Source of the DNA: Acidovorax radicis
GTDB taxonomy: Bacteria > Pseudomonadota > Gammaproteobacteria > Burkholderiales > Burkholderiaceae_C
DNA: 64,000 nt
Direction of reading: 5' to 3'
NCBI RefSeq assembly: GCF_020510705.1
Contig: NZ_CP075184.1
Coordinates: 3,100,001-3,164,000, forward strand
Shown: positions 52,605-61,256 of the stretch, piece after piece
Layout of the letters: every line of letters starts with the position of its first letter
Position numbering within the stretch: position 1 is the stretch's first letter
Translations under genes and position numbers: made by a program
Notes under the pieces: generated by a model
Database searches by the model: none
Seen by the model: the letters and a program-made list of their open reading frames with translations, nothing else
What the model was told of the DNA's origin: nothing

Positions 52605-54100
52605 AAATTTTGCACATTGCGTGCCTGGCCGGTGTTCTCTGGCTCACGGGCTGCGCCACGACGGGATCGTTGCAAGACCCAGCCGCCAATCCCGTCACCT
52701 CGGGCCAAGACACCCCCTCCTCCCACAAACCCATCATTCCCAATGGGCCGCTCAAGCCCATCATGGCGACACACGCGGGCGGCGGGGGCGTGGCCTCGTT
52801 ATCGGCCCCGGCCGACCTGTGGGACCGTATCCGCAGGGGCTTTGCCATGCCAGATCTCCAGCACGAACTGGTGCAGGATCGCGAGCAGTGGTACGCCACC
52901 CGACCCGACTACATGCAGCGCATGACCGAGCGCTCCAGCAAATACCTGTTCCACATTGTTGAAGAGCTCGAGCGCCGTGGCATGCCCACCGAGCTGGCGC
53001 TGCTGCCCTATATCGAGAGCGCCTTCAACCCCCAGGCGATCTCCAGCGCCAAGGCGGCCGGGATGTGGCAGTTCATGCCCGCCACGGGCAACTACTTCGA
53101 TCTGAAGCAAAACGCTTTCCGCGATGATCGCCGTGACGTGCTGGCATCCACCCGCGCCGCGCTGGACTACCTGCAAAAGCTCTACGGCATGTTTGGCGAC
53201 TGGCACCTGGCCCTGGCCGCCTACAACTGGGGCGAAGGCAGCGTGAGCCGGGCCATTGCGCGCAACCAGAAGCTGGGCCTGGGCACGAGCTACGCAGAAC
53301 TCAACATGCCGGCCGAAACCCGCATGTATGTCCCCAAGCTGCAAGCGGTCAAGAACATCGTGGCCAACCCCGACGCCTTCAACACCGAGCTGCCGCTGAT
53401 AGAAAACCACCCGTACTTCCAGACGGTCGACATCACACATGACATCGACGTGGCACTGGTGGCATCACTGGCAGGCATCCGGGAGGACGATTTCCGCGCA
53501 CTCAACCCGTCGTTCAAGCGACCGGTGATCCTGGCCGCAGGCACCCCGCAGGTTCTGCTGCCCTGGGACAACGCCAAGGTGTTCCAGCGCAACCTGGAGG
53601 CCCGCCGCGAAGGCCAGTACGCCAGCTGGACGGTCTGGTCGGTGCCGTCCACCATGACGGTGGCTGACGCCGCCCAGCGGGTGGGCATGAGTGAAACCGA
53701 TCTGCGCACCCTGAACAACATCCCGCCGCGCATGCTGATCAAGGCCGGCTCGGCGCTCATGATTCCACGCAACGCCACCACGCGCCAGGATGTTTCGTCA
53801 CATCTGGCAGACAACGGCCAGGTGGCCTTCACCCCTGAAGTCGTTACCCGCCGCACGACGGTGCGCGCAGGCAAAGGCGAAACGGTGGCCAGCATAGCGC
53901 GGCGCTACAAACTGGCGACTGCCAGCGTGGCCGACTGGAACGACGTGCGCCCGAATGCAGCCTTCAAGCTGGGGCAGCATGTGGTGGTGTATTTGCCGGT
54001 GCGGCCTGCGCAAGCCCACGCATCCAATGCAGGCAAACGCCGTGCAGCACCAGCATCGCCCGTGCGCCGCGGTGGCACACCTGCCAAAAAACGCCGCTAA
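52601..54100 (+). CDS. mltD: Membrane-bound lytic murein transglycosylase D
   Basis: A 499-residue lipoprotein. The lipobox LTGC gives the lipidated C18. The SLT domain has the catalytic Glu (E139) in LLPYIESAFNPQAISSAKAA and GMWQFMPATGNYFDL. Two LysM-type peptidoglycan-binding regions follow (VWSVPSTMTVADAAQRVGMS and VRAGKGETVASIARRYKL). It cleaves peptidoglycan glycan strands. The C-terminus is Arg/Lys-rich. It is translationally coupled to gloB, a common betaproteobacterial pairing. Confidence 0.95.
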   Translation: MKILHIACLAGVLWLTGCATTGSLQDPAANPVTSGQDTPSSHKPIIPNGPLKPIMATHAGGGGVASLSAPADLWDRIRRGFAMPDLQHELVQDREQWYATRPDYMQRMTERSSKYLFHIVEELERRGMPTELALLPYIESAFNPQAISSAKAAGMWQFMPATGNYFDLKQNAFRDDRRDVLASTRAALDYLQKLYGMFGDWHLALAAYNWGEGSVSRAIARNQKLGLGTSYAELNMPAETRMYVPKLQAVKNIVANPDAFNTELPLIENHPYFQTVDITHDIDVALVASLAGIREDDFRALNPSFKRPVILAAGTPQVLLPWDNAKVFQRNLEARREGQYASWTVWSVPSTMTVADAAQRVGMSETDLRTLNNIPPRMLIKAGSALMIPRNATTRQDVSSHLADNGQVAFTPEVVTRRTTVRAGKGETVASIARRYKLATASVADWNDVRPNAAFKLGQHVVVYLPVRPAQAHASNAGKRRAAPASPVRRGGTPAKKRR

Positions 54101-54103
54101 AGC

Positions 54104-54272
54104 CTAGGAGCCTGTCGGACTTGGAAATCGTCGGCTGCAAATGGACCGCGGCGGTCCATTTTTCACCATCTTCTTGCCCCATAGCCGGGCTATGAGGCTG
54201 CGAATCCGGTAAAAACTGTCCTCGCCGGGGTCCATTTTCGCGTTTGACGCTCCAAGTGCGACAAGCTCCTAG
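54104..54272. mobile_element. MITE-like element, 169 bp, with 21-bp terminal inverted repeats
   Basis: The ends CTAGGAGCCTGTCGGACTTG and CAAGTGCGACAAGCTCCTAG are inverted repeats matching at about 18 of 21 positions. The inside has no reading frame but contains small palindromes, such as TGGACCGCGGCGGTCCA and CATAGCCGGGCTATG. It sits 3 bp after the mltD stop. No related transposase is in the window. Confidence 0.65.
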
Positions 54273-54327
54273 CGGGGGCCTCCATTCGGCAGGGCCCCCG
54301 CACTTCACAAAATGGCGGTTGTGGGGG

Positions 54328-54480
54328 TCAGAACCGCAGAGCGTGCAGTCCCAGCAAGCCAATGACGCCCATGATGATCAGGTACACCGCCACGATGGTG
54401 CTCAGCAGGCGAGGCATGACGAGGATAAGAATGCCTGCAATCAGGGAAACAAGCGGGCCGATGCTAAGGTTCAGCGTCAT
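54328..54480 (-). CDS. DUF3096 small membrane protein
   Basis: A 50-residue protein, almost all hydrophobic, with two helices: LSIGPLVSLIAGILILVMP and TIVAVYLIIMGVIGLLGL. This is the DUF3096 pattern. Function unknown; related genes are often stress- or sigma-controlled. AAGGA at 54487-54491 (minus strand) sets the start. An upstream extension of 37 codons is not conserved. Confidence 0.88.
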   Translation of the reverse strand: MTLNLSIGPLVSLIAGILILVMPRLLSTIVAVYLIIMGVIGLLGLHALRF

Positions 54481-54742
54481 GAAAAAATCCTTGAAAAAGT
54501 GAAAATCAATGAAAACCGGTGAAAGCCGTGGCACTTTGTTCTGCACAAAAATGCCGTCAGCACCCAATGTATTACAGACAATGCGTGCCATGGCGTAGGT
54601 CCGTTTCGCCTACCCCCTCGTGGGCCCAAGCCGCCGCTGCGTGCACGGCCCCCCGCTGGAGCACGGGTTTCAGCAAAAGCACAAAAACACAAAACCGCCA
54701 TGATCGGCCAAAGGGCCCCGTGGCCCTGCTCCCCAAGCCCTA

Positions 54743-55798
54743 TCAGACGTTGTACTTCTGCCGCGCCTTGCGCACAAAGTCGTTGGTATAGGTGCGCGCA
54801 AGGTCAAGCTTGGTGTCGGCAAAGCCGGGCAAGACGCGCGACAACACCCGGTGCGCGGTGGCCGGGCCATCGTCCGGCATCTGTCCGTTGGCGGAGTAGG
54901 TTTCGCGCACGCGACTGAAGGCGGCCAGATAAGCGCTGCGATCTCCGATCAAATATGCTGAAGGCACCGTCTTCACAAGGTCTGCAAGGGCCGCTGTCTG
55001 CAGCCACTTGAGTGCGTGGACAATGCCGTCCACAAGCGCCTGGGCCTGCGCCGGCTGTTTTTGCACAAAGGCTTGAGGCGCACACAAACTGCTACCGGGC
55101 ATGGCGCCGCCGAAAACCTCCTGCGCTGCCTTGAGTGAGCGCAAGTCGCCCACGATACGCATGTCTGCGGTTTGCTCAAGCCGCGTCATGACTGGATCGG
55201 CATGGCACAGCGCATGCACCTGCCCTGAGCGGAACGCGTTCATGGCATTGCCCGCAGATCCCACGCCGACAAAAGTTACGTCCGGCGACGCGAGCCCCGC
55301 CCGAAGCAGCATCAGGCTGGCGGCCAGGTGGGTGGAAGAGCCGATGGATGACACCCCGATGCGACGCCCAGCCAGGTCGCCAAAATCCTTGCCCCCTGGC
55401 GACACCCGCGTTGACACCCCCAGCGCCAATTGTGGAGCCCGCCCCATAAGCACCAGCGAACGCAGGGGTAGCGCCCTCGCTTGGGCACGGAGCGTGTGCT
55501 CAAAAGCACCCGAAAAAACATCCGCCGCACCATCGTGCACCGCCTGAAGCGCCCGCGCCCCTGCCGGGAAATCGCGTGTCACCACCTCCAGCCCCTGTGC
55601 GCGAAAAAACCCCAGAGAGTCCGCCAGGGCCAAGGGTAAGTAGTACAGCAACCCCTGCCCTCCCACGGCAACCGTGACGCGCCCCAACGCGGGAATGCTC
55701 TCACCTTGCGAACGAACGATGGCAGGCGCGAACACCGCCGCCGCCGACAAGGCGGAAACGGCGCCAAAAGCGCGTCGATTCAGTACGGAGGAGGTCAT
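54743..55798 (-). CDS. ABC transporter substrate-binding protein (NMT1/SsuA-like)
   Basis: A 351-residue exported protein. A twin-arginine signal (LNRRAFGAVSALSAAAVFAP) is followed by a type II periplasmic binding fold: GLLYYLPLALADSLGFFRAQ, AVHDGAADVFSGAFEHTLRA, LAGRRIGVSSIGSSTHLAAS. The family brings in sulfonates, nitrate, taurine or pyrimidine-like compounds. No permease or ATPase gene is adjacent, so the ligand and transporter are unknown. Confidence 0.88.
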   Translation of the reverse strand: MTSSVLNRRAFGAVSALSAAAVFAPAIVRSQGESIPALGRVTVAVGGQGLLYYLPLALADSLGFFRAQGLEVVTRDFPAGARALQAVHDGAADVFSGAFEHTLRAQARALPLRSLVLMGRAPQLALGVSTRVSPGGKDFGDLAGRRIGVSSIGSSTHLAASLMLLRAGLASPDVTFVGVGSAGNAMNAFRSGQVHALCHADPVMTRLEQTADMRIVGDLRSLKAAQEVFGGAMPGSSLCAPQAFVQKQPAQAQALVDGIVHALKWLQTAALADLVKTVPSAYLIGDRSAYLAAFSRVRETYSANGQMPDDGPATAHRVLSRVLPGFADTKLDLARTYTNDFVRKARQKYNV

Positions 55799-56031
55799 GG
55801 AATCAGGAGAACACACAATGCTGCACCGCAACAATTGTGCCGCCGTGCTGAACAAATCGAATCAGGGTGATTCCCTGCGGAGAACTACGTATACCGAGGG
55901 TAAAGAACACGAAGCGACACACAAAGCGCCCCATCGTGGAGCGCGTGCCGCATATCGCGTGTTGCGCGGGCACCTTGGACGCGCCGCCGCGCAGAAACAA
56001 ACGCCAAGGGCGCCTGCGGCCCCAGAGAGGC

Positions 56032-56457
56032 TCAGCGATACCCGATAAAGAGGATCGCGATGTTGACGAAAAAACCCGCAGCCCACACCGCGCTGCGCGC
56101 CGTGGGCATGTCAGAGACATACGTCATCACGTAGAAGATGCGCAGCATGATGTAGAAAAACGCCAGGATGTCGAGCAGCGTCTGCCCCGCACCCAGCGTG
56201 TGCGCAATGATCACCGCGCCGATAAAAAACGGCAGTGACTCAAAGCTGTTGGCCTGCGCGGCATTCGCGCGGGCCCGCCAGTCTTTTTGCTGGGCCATCC
56301 AGGCGCGGGGGTCGTGGTTGTCATAACCGCCGTCCTTGCGCGGCTTGCCCAGGTTGCCACTCTTGGCAAGCCATGCGCACCCCAGCGGCAGCAAGGCCGC
56401 AATCAGCACGCACCAATAGGCAACCGTGAAGCGCGCAACATGCATGGTGGTATTCAT
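56032..56457 (-). CDS. MAPEG family membrane protein
   Basis: A 141-residue protein with four hydrophobic helices. The family pattern is ARANAAQANSFESLPFFIGAV, with the Asn and Glu that bind glutathione in MAPEG enzymes, followed by AFFYIMLRIFYVMTYV. Bacterial members are poorly characterised; a glutathione-dependent detoxifying role is possible. Confidence 0.9.
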   Translation of the reverse strand: MNTTMHVARFTVAYWCVLIAALLPLGCAWLAKSGNLGKPRKDGGYDNHDPRAWMAQQKDWRARANAAQANSFESLPFFIGAVIIAHTLGAGQTLLDILAFFYIMLRIFYVMTYVSDMPTARSAVWAAGFFVNIAILFIGYR

Positions 56458-56472
56458 TTTTTAAGCTATTTT

Positions 56473-56513
56473 GGGCTCTAGCGCTTTATTCATAGGCGCA
56501 AGCAGCTATTAAT
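56473..56513. repeat. Dispersed AGCGC repeat upstream of the MAPEG gene
   Basis: CTCTAGCGCTTTATTCATAG and GCGCAAGCAGCTATTAATTT; near-complete copy. Confidence 0.85.
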
Positions 56514-56561
56514 TTGTGAGTATTCTAGCGAGGTTCCACTGGTACTAATCGCTGCCCGATC

Positions 56562-57152
56562 TCAACGTCGATCGACCAGTGCATGGGCGATCGTGCCCAG
56601 ATCGACGTATTCGAGCTCACTGCCCACCGGCACTCCCCGCGCAAGGCGCGTCACATGCAGCCCCCGGCTTTTGAGCGCCTCGCTGATCACATGGGCCGTC
56701 GCTTCGCCCTCGGCATTGAAATTGGTGGCCAAGATCACTTCCTGCACCTCACCGTTGGTGGCGCGGTCCATGAGTTTTTGCAAGCCAATTTCTTTCGGGC
56801 CAATGCCATCGAGCGGGCTGAGCCGCCCCATCAGCACAAAATACAGCCCCTTGAACGCACCCGTGCGCTCCAGCGCCGACTGGTCGGCCGGGGTCTCGAC
56901 CACACACAGCCGTGAGGCATCGCGCTCCGGGTCCAGGCAGGTGCTGCAGATGTCGTCTTCCGTGAACGTGTGGCAACGCGCACAGTGGTGCACGTTCTGC
57001 GCCGCATCATGCAAGGCCGCAGACAAGACCTCGGCCCCCGCACGGTCATGCTGCATCAAATGAAACGCCATGCGCTGCGCAGACTTGACCCCCACCCCCG
57101 GCAAACGGCGCAGCGCCTGAATCAAGACATCAAGGGCGTTGGTGGAGGACAT
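56562..57152 (-). CDS. recR: Recombination mediator protein RecR
   Basis: A 196-residue DNA-binding protein of the RecFOR pathway, which loads RecA at gaps. It has the helix-hairpin-helix [20 protein letters not shown], the zinc finger [16 protein letters not shown] and the Toprim domain ([34 protein letters not shown]). The ATG at 57152 is used; the upstream frame runs through a dispersed repeat. It lies downstream of dnaX and ybaB in the usual order. Confidence 0.97.
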   Translation of the reverse strand: MSSTNALDVLIQALRRLPGVGVKSAQRMAFHLMQHDRAGAEVLSAALHDAAQNVHHCARCHTFTEDDICSTCLDPERDASRLCVVETPADQSALERTGAFKGLYFVLMGRLSPLDGIGPKEIGLQKLMDRATNGEVQEVILATNFNAEGEATAHVISEALKSRGLHVTRLARGVPVGSELEYVDLGTIAHALVDRR

Positions 57153-57200
57153 GGGTGGGCAATCAGGGGACGGGGCAAAAATATGGGCAAGGCGGGCACA

Positions 57201-57226
57201 GGCTTCGACAAGCTCAGCCCGAACGG
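57201..57226. repeat. GGCTTCGACAAGCTCAGCCC interspersed repeat
   Basis: GGCTTCGACAAGCTCAGCCC followed by GAACGG, a very common proteobacterial intergenic repeat; another copy faces itself at 30719-30786. Confidence 0.8.
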
Positions 57227-57254
57227 TTGTCAAGGAGCGGACTTCTACCCTGCC

Positions 57255-57392
57255 TTCACCCCCCGCCCTCAAGGGCGTAGCGAGCGGGATGAGCTGCTAG
57301 GCGGCCGGAGCGCAGGAACCGGAACGTACTTCCTGTACGTGAGGATTCCGAGCACCGCCCAACGACGCAGATCGCCCGCTCGGTAGCCAGCC
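57255..57392. repeat. Palindrome-rich repeat between ybaB and recR
   Basis: Contains CCGCCCTCAAGGGCG, GGAACCGGAACGTACTTCC facing TACGTGAGGATTCC, and GCGGGATGAGCTGC. It is not coding on either strand and looks like a Comamonadaceae intergenic repeat. It would be transcribed in a ybaB-recR message. Confidence 0.55.
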
Positions 57393-57725
57393 TCAGAAAG
57401 GGAATTTCATGCCGCCGGGAAGGCCTGGCATGCCTGCTGTGAGCTTGCCCATCTTCTCCTGGGAAGTCTCCTCGGCCTTGCGCACCGCCGCATTGAATGC
57501 AGCAGCCACCAGATCTTCCAGCATGTCCTTGTCTTCGGCCAGCAGGCTCGGGTCGATGGTGATGCGTTTGACGTCGTGCTTGCAGGTCATCAGCACCTTC
57601 ACCAGGCCGGCGCCCGATTCGCCTTCCACCTCGACGAAGGCCAGTTCGTCCTGTGCCTTCTTGAGGTTGTCCTGCATGGCCTGGGCCTGCTTCATGAGGC
57701 CGGCGAGTTGTCCCTTGTTGAACAT
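57393..57725 (-). CDS. ybaB: Nucleoid-associated protein, YbaB/EbfC family
   Basis: A 110-residue DNA-binding protein beginning [20 protein letters not shown], with the family core [20 protein letters not shown] and a C-terminal [14 protein letters not shown]. It binds DNA as a dimer. It follows dnaX by 45 bp and precedes recR, the classic arrangement. Confidence 0.97.
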   Translation of the reverse strand: MFNKGQLAGLMKQAQAMQDNLKKAQDELAFVEVEGESGAGLVKVLMTCKHDVKRITIDPSLLAEDKDMLEDLVAAAFNAAVRKAEETSQEKMGKLTAGMPGLPGGMKFPF

Positions 57726-57770
57726 GGTGTGGTTTCCTTTTCAGTTTCTGTGGAATGTGGAGAGGGTCGG

Positions 57771-59834
57771 TCATGCAGGCTTGATGCTGCCCGGCACGAT
57801 TCTCGCGCCGTAGTCACGCATCAACGACTGCACAAAGGGGTCGTTGTTGACAATTTCTTCCGCGCGGCGCTGGCGCTCCGCAGCCGCAGCTGCATTGCGG
57901 CGAGCGGGGCTGTCGATGACGACGCCCACCTCGACGCTGATCTGGGTAGCGTGGCCCGCGGCTTCCAGCGCCGCGCGCAGGCGCTCCCGCGCGGTGGGCT
58001 GGTTCAGCGACTCGCGCTCCACACGCAGCAGCCAATGCCCACCATCGCGCGCCACCAGTTGAGACTGCAGCGCCAACTCGCGCACCAGCGCGGTAATAGC
58101 CTCGGCAACCACCATCTGCTGCACTGTGGCGTGCCATATATCGCCCTCAGGGGTGGGCGTGTAGCGGGCCGATGCAGGCACCGGCACCGAATGGGGCGTG
58201 GGTTGCAGGCGGGCACCGGGTTCAGGCACTTCACGCACGGGAATTGCTACAAATTCAGGAGCTGCCTGCGCTTTGCCTGTTTGCGCCAGAGGCTGATTTT
58301 GTTCAAAACGCTCTGATGGGCGCACAGGCAGCGCCATGGCGACAGGCGGAGCCCCAAGTGCGTGGTCTGATTCCTCAGAGCCCGGCCACGGAGGCGGTTC
58401 TGACGACGCATCTTGCGCAGCGGCCTCTGGGTGTTCGACTGCGGGGGTCACAACGGCCGGAGCAACGGTGGGCGGCTGCACAGCAGCCGTCAAAACCACT
58501 GGCGGCAGGGCTGGCGCAATAGCCGGCGCAACTCCAGCCGGAGCAGCCCCAGCCGGCGCAGCTCCAGCGGCAGAAGACACAAATTCGGCCGGCGCCGCCA
58601 AAGGCGAAGGGGCCGCCGCAGAGGAGCCCTCAGATGCCAACGCAGCCGCCTCGCCCGCAGCCAAAGCCCCCCCTGTCACCGCCCTTTCAGGCAGCGTCAG
58701 AGTTTTTTTTTCAGCCGATCCGCCGTGGGGTTTGAAGGCCAGGAGGCGCAGCAGCACCATGGTCAGTGCGGAATACTCATCCGGCGCCAGGCCCAGCTCA
58801 CCGCGCCCATGCAGGCACAGGCTGTAAAGCAGCTGGGTTTCATCCGCAGGCATCAGGACGGCAAGGCGGGCAGTTTCGGCCGCTTCAGGGTCGTCCGCAT
58901 CCAGCGCACCGGACATTATTTGGGGCACAGCCTGGAACACGGCCATGCGCTGCAGCACGGCGCTCATTTCTTCCAGGGTGGATGCCGCCGACAAGCCATT
59001 CAACCGCAGGGTGTCCGACGTCTCCACCACGGTTTTGCCGTCGCCCTGCGCCAGGGCTTCAATCAGGCGAAACACATAAGAGCGGTCCACCGCACCCAGC
59101 ATCTGGCGTACGGCGGCTTCGTGCAGTTGGCCGCTGCCAAACGCGATGGCCTGGTCCGCCAGCGAGAGTGCGTCGCGCATGGACCCACGTGCCGCGCGCG
59201 ACAGCAGGCGCAGCGCCTGGGGTTCTGCGCCCACGTTTTCGGCGGCCAGCACCTGCGTGAGGTGCGATAGCACGGTTTCGGGGGCCATGGGCCGCAGGTT
59301 GAATTGCAGGCAGCGCGAGAGAACGGTGACCGGCACCTTCTGCGGGTCCGTCGTGGCGAGCACAAACTTAAGGTATTCGGGCGGCTCTTCCAGCGTCTTG
59401 AGCATGGCGTTGAACGCCGTGTTCGTGAGCATGTGCACTTCGTCGATCATGAAGACCTTGAAGCGGCCCTGCACCGGCTTGTACACCGCCTGTTCCAGCA
59501 GGCTCTGTACCTCGTCCACGCCCCGGTTGGATGCCGCGTCGAGCTCGGTGTAATCCACAAAACGGCCGCTGTCGATGTCGCGGCAAGCCTGGCACACTCC
59601 ACACGGCGTGGCCGTGATACCACCCTGCCCGTCGGGGCCCTGGCAATTGAGCGACTTGGCAAGGATGCGCGACACCGTCGTTTTGCCCACACCCCGCGTG
59701 CCCGTGAAAAGGTAGGCGTGGTGCAAACGCTGCTGGGTCAGCGCATTGGTCAGAGCCTGCACCACATGCTCCTGCCCCACCATTTCGGTGAAATTGCGGG
59801 GGCGGTACTTGCGGGCGAGCACGAGGTAAGACAT
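57771..59834 (-). CDS. dnaX: DNA polymerase III subunits gamma and tau
   Basis: A 687-residue clamp-loader ATPase. The Walker A motif GTRGVGKT is at 45-52, the zinc-binding cysteines are in the segment with CGVCQAC, Walker B is in VFMIDEVHMLT and the SRC motif is in VTVLSRCLQFNLR. Residues 375-565 are a long Ala/Pro-rich linker; the last 120 residues form the tau-specific domain that contacts polymerase and helicase. A run of nine A at codons 375-378 lies exactly after the ATPase/collar domains; slippage of one base either way gives an immediate stop and a gamma-sized product of about 380 residues. Confidence 0.97.
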   Translation of the reverse strand: MSYLVLARKYRPRNFTEMVGQEHVVQALTNALTQQRLHHAYLFTGTRGVGKTTVSRILAKSLNCQGPDGQGGITATPCGVCQACRDIDSGRFVDYTELDAASNRGVDEVQSLLEQAVYKPVQGRFKVFMIDEVHMLTNTAFNAMLKTLEEPPEYLKFVLATTDPQKVPVTVLSRCLQFNLRPMAPETVLSHLTQVLAAENVGAEPQALRLLSRAARGSMRDALSLADQAIAFGSGQLHEAAVRQMLGAVDRSYVFRLIEALAQGDGKTVVETSDTLRLNGLSAASTLEEMSAVLQRMAVFQAVPQIMSGALDADDPEAAETARLAVLMPADETQLLYSLCLHGRGELGLAPDEYSALTMVLLRLLAFKPHGGSAEKKTLTLPERAVTGGALAAGEAAALASEGSSAAAPSPLAAPAEFVSSAAGAAPAGAAPAGVAPAIAPALPPVVLTAAVQPPTVAPAVVTPAVEHPEAAAQDASSEPPPWPGSEESDHALGAPPVAMALPVRPSERFEQNQPLAQTGKAQAAPEFVAIPVREVPEPGARLQPTPHSVPVPASARYTPTPEGDIWHATVQQMVVAEAITALVRELALQSQLVARDGGHWLLRVERESLNQPTARERLRAALEAAGHATQISVEVGVVIDSPARRNAAAAAERQRRAEEIVNNDPFVQSLMRDYGARIVPGSIKPA
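58687..58711 (-). promoter_or_regulatory. A9 slippery tract in dnaX with -1 frame stop
   Basis: On the coding strand G, nine A, CT (codons GAA AAA AAA ACT) occupies 58712-58701. In the -1 frame the next codons are AAC TCT GAC GCT GCC TGA (stop at 58689-58687). In the +1 frame CTC TGA follows. Both would end translation at about residue 380. Confidence 0.6.
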
Positions 59835-59955
59835 GGGCGTGATTCTATGTGCCCGGCATACCCGGCCACGGCGCGAAACAATTGCACTGGCGTTTTCAGC
59901 GTATCTTCAGATTCAGCGGCCATCATCAGCCTCCTTGAAGGAGTCACAAACAGCC

Positions 59956-60504
59956 ATGCAACACGACAAACAGCACTACACCAACGCCTCGATCGCACTT
60001 CACTGGTTGATGGCCGCTCTGCTGGTAGCCACCGCCGCCACCATGGAATTAAAGGGTATCTACCCGAAAGGCAGTGCAGCACGGGACACGCTCAAGGCCG
60101 TGCACTACATGCTCGGTGCGAGCATTTTTATCCTGGTGTGGCTGCGCCTGCTGGCACGCTCGGTAGGTTCCACACCGCCCATCCAACCCGCGTTGCCCGC
60201 CTGGCAAGCGCGTTTCGGCGTGTTTGTGCATATTGCGCTGTATGTACTGATGATCGGTCTGCCCGTGCTGGGCCTGCTCACCCTGAGCGCCGATGGCAAG
60301 CCTGTCGCCTTGTTGTGGGGCTGGCAACTGCCCCTGCTGCCACTGGAGGCGAGCCGCGACAACGCATACTGGTTGAAAGAACTGCACGAAACCGGGGCTA
60401 CGGTGGGCTACGTGTTGGTCGGCCTGCACGCCGCTGCCGCGCTGTTTCACCATTACTTTCAGCGCGACAACACCTTGCTGCGCATGCTGCCGGGCAGGCG
60501 CTGA
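59956..60504 (+). CDS. Cytochrome b561 family protein
   Basis: A 182-residue membrane protein with four helices. Heme-ligand histidines are seen in NASIALHWLMAALLVATAAT (H16), LKAVHYMLGASIFILVWLRL, and ELHETGATVGYVLVGLHAAA. It carries electrons from quinol to periplasmic acceptors or superoxide. The ATG at 59956 gives MQHDKQHYTNASIALHW, the family start. It is divergent from dnaX. Confidence 0.92.
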   Translation: MQHDKQHYTNASIALHWLMAALLVATAATMELKGIYPKGSAARDTLKAVHYMLGASIFILVWLRLLARSVGSTPPIQPALPAWQARFGVFVHIALYVLMIGLPVLGLLTLSADGKPVALLWGWQLPLLPLEASRDNAYWLKELHETGATVGYVLVGLHAAAALFHHYFQRDNTLLRMLPGRR

Positions 60505-60529
60505 GCTGATAACGCCCCGCGCCATGGCG

Positions 60530-60535
60530 TACAAT
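60530..60535 (+). promoter_or_regulatory. ffs: -10 box of the SRP RNA gene
   Basis: TACAAT ends 7 bp before the predicted RNA 5' end. The -35 region at the right spacing (TGATAA) is weak. Confidence 0.55.
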
Positions 60536-60542
60536 AGCGCTT

Positions 60543-60636
60543 GACGGGCCTCCCCGCATGGTGAAGCGGCCAACCGGGTCAGGTGGGGAACCAAGCAGCC
60601 CTAACTGTGGAGCCAGTGCCGGGGGTAAGGCTCGTC
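60543..60636 (+). ncRNA. ffs: Signal recognition particle RNA, 4.5S type
   Basis: The 5' end GACGGGCC pairs with the 3' end GGCTCGTC. The apical domain IV has GGTCAGGTGGGGAACC and AAGCAGCC, which give the GGAA tetraloop and the symmetric and asymmetric loops bound by Ffh. The size of about 94 nt fits the small bacterial form. It is preceded by a -10 box and followed by a terminator. It targets membrane proteins to the translocon with Ffh and FtsY. Confidence 0.95.
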
Positions 60637-60650
60637 AACTTCTCTTTTTT

Positions 60651-60675
60651 CGCCGGGCATTCGTCCGGCGTTTTT
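60651..60675 (+). terminator. Terminator of the SRP RNA gene
   Basis: CGCCGG and CCGGCG form a stem around GCATTCGT, followed by TTTTT. Confidence 0.92.
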
Positions 60676-61256
60676 GCCAAAGCCCGTGATCTGCGGCTAT
60701 TGCGCATTCCAGAATCTCCTACACAGCGGCCATGGGCTCCATGGGGAGTGCGCCATTTCTTGCAGCGGTCCAGCAGCTCCTTCGCGTGGTTGCCGCCATG
60801 CACAATCTCGCCACGCCGCCGCCTTGACCCATTCATATCGCATCGGTTTGCGCTGTAGAGCCCGCTGACCGTCTTGCATATGGGCTGCCGCGTGTGCTGC
60901 ATCTCGGTTTACAAGAAGGTGCCATTTCAGCATATCGGGCGGTACGCACTACACCGCCGCAGGCTCTGCCGCCCGGCGCGATGGGGCTCAACATGTCTTG
61001 AGAGACGCATCCCTGCGCAGCCAACCTGCACCATCGTTGGTGGAGGCACCATGGCTTGGTGACTCCCACCAAACCAAGGGAAAAGGTAAGCGTTTGCAGA
61101 ACACCGCAAGGTAGCCTTCATTCAGAATTTTCCGTTGAAAGACCAAACCCAGGCTGCTCCACCACGCCGCCTGGGTTCAGTTGTCTTGGGCGTCAACATG
61201 ACTCACGGCATCGCCGCCCACCCACGCGGCACCCTTGTCGGGCGGTTACATCGACA
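60676..61256. other. 580-bp region without a recognised gene
   Basis: Short frames on both strands lack conserved features and codon-position bias. Base composition is slightly lower in GC than the neighbours. It may hold remnants of decayed genes; I recognise none. Confidence 0.4.

Noticed and set aside
60697..61121. Short minus-strand frames after the SRP RNA
   Set aside because: Cys/Trp/Arg-rich with no motif, and no ribosome sites; treated as non-coding.
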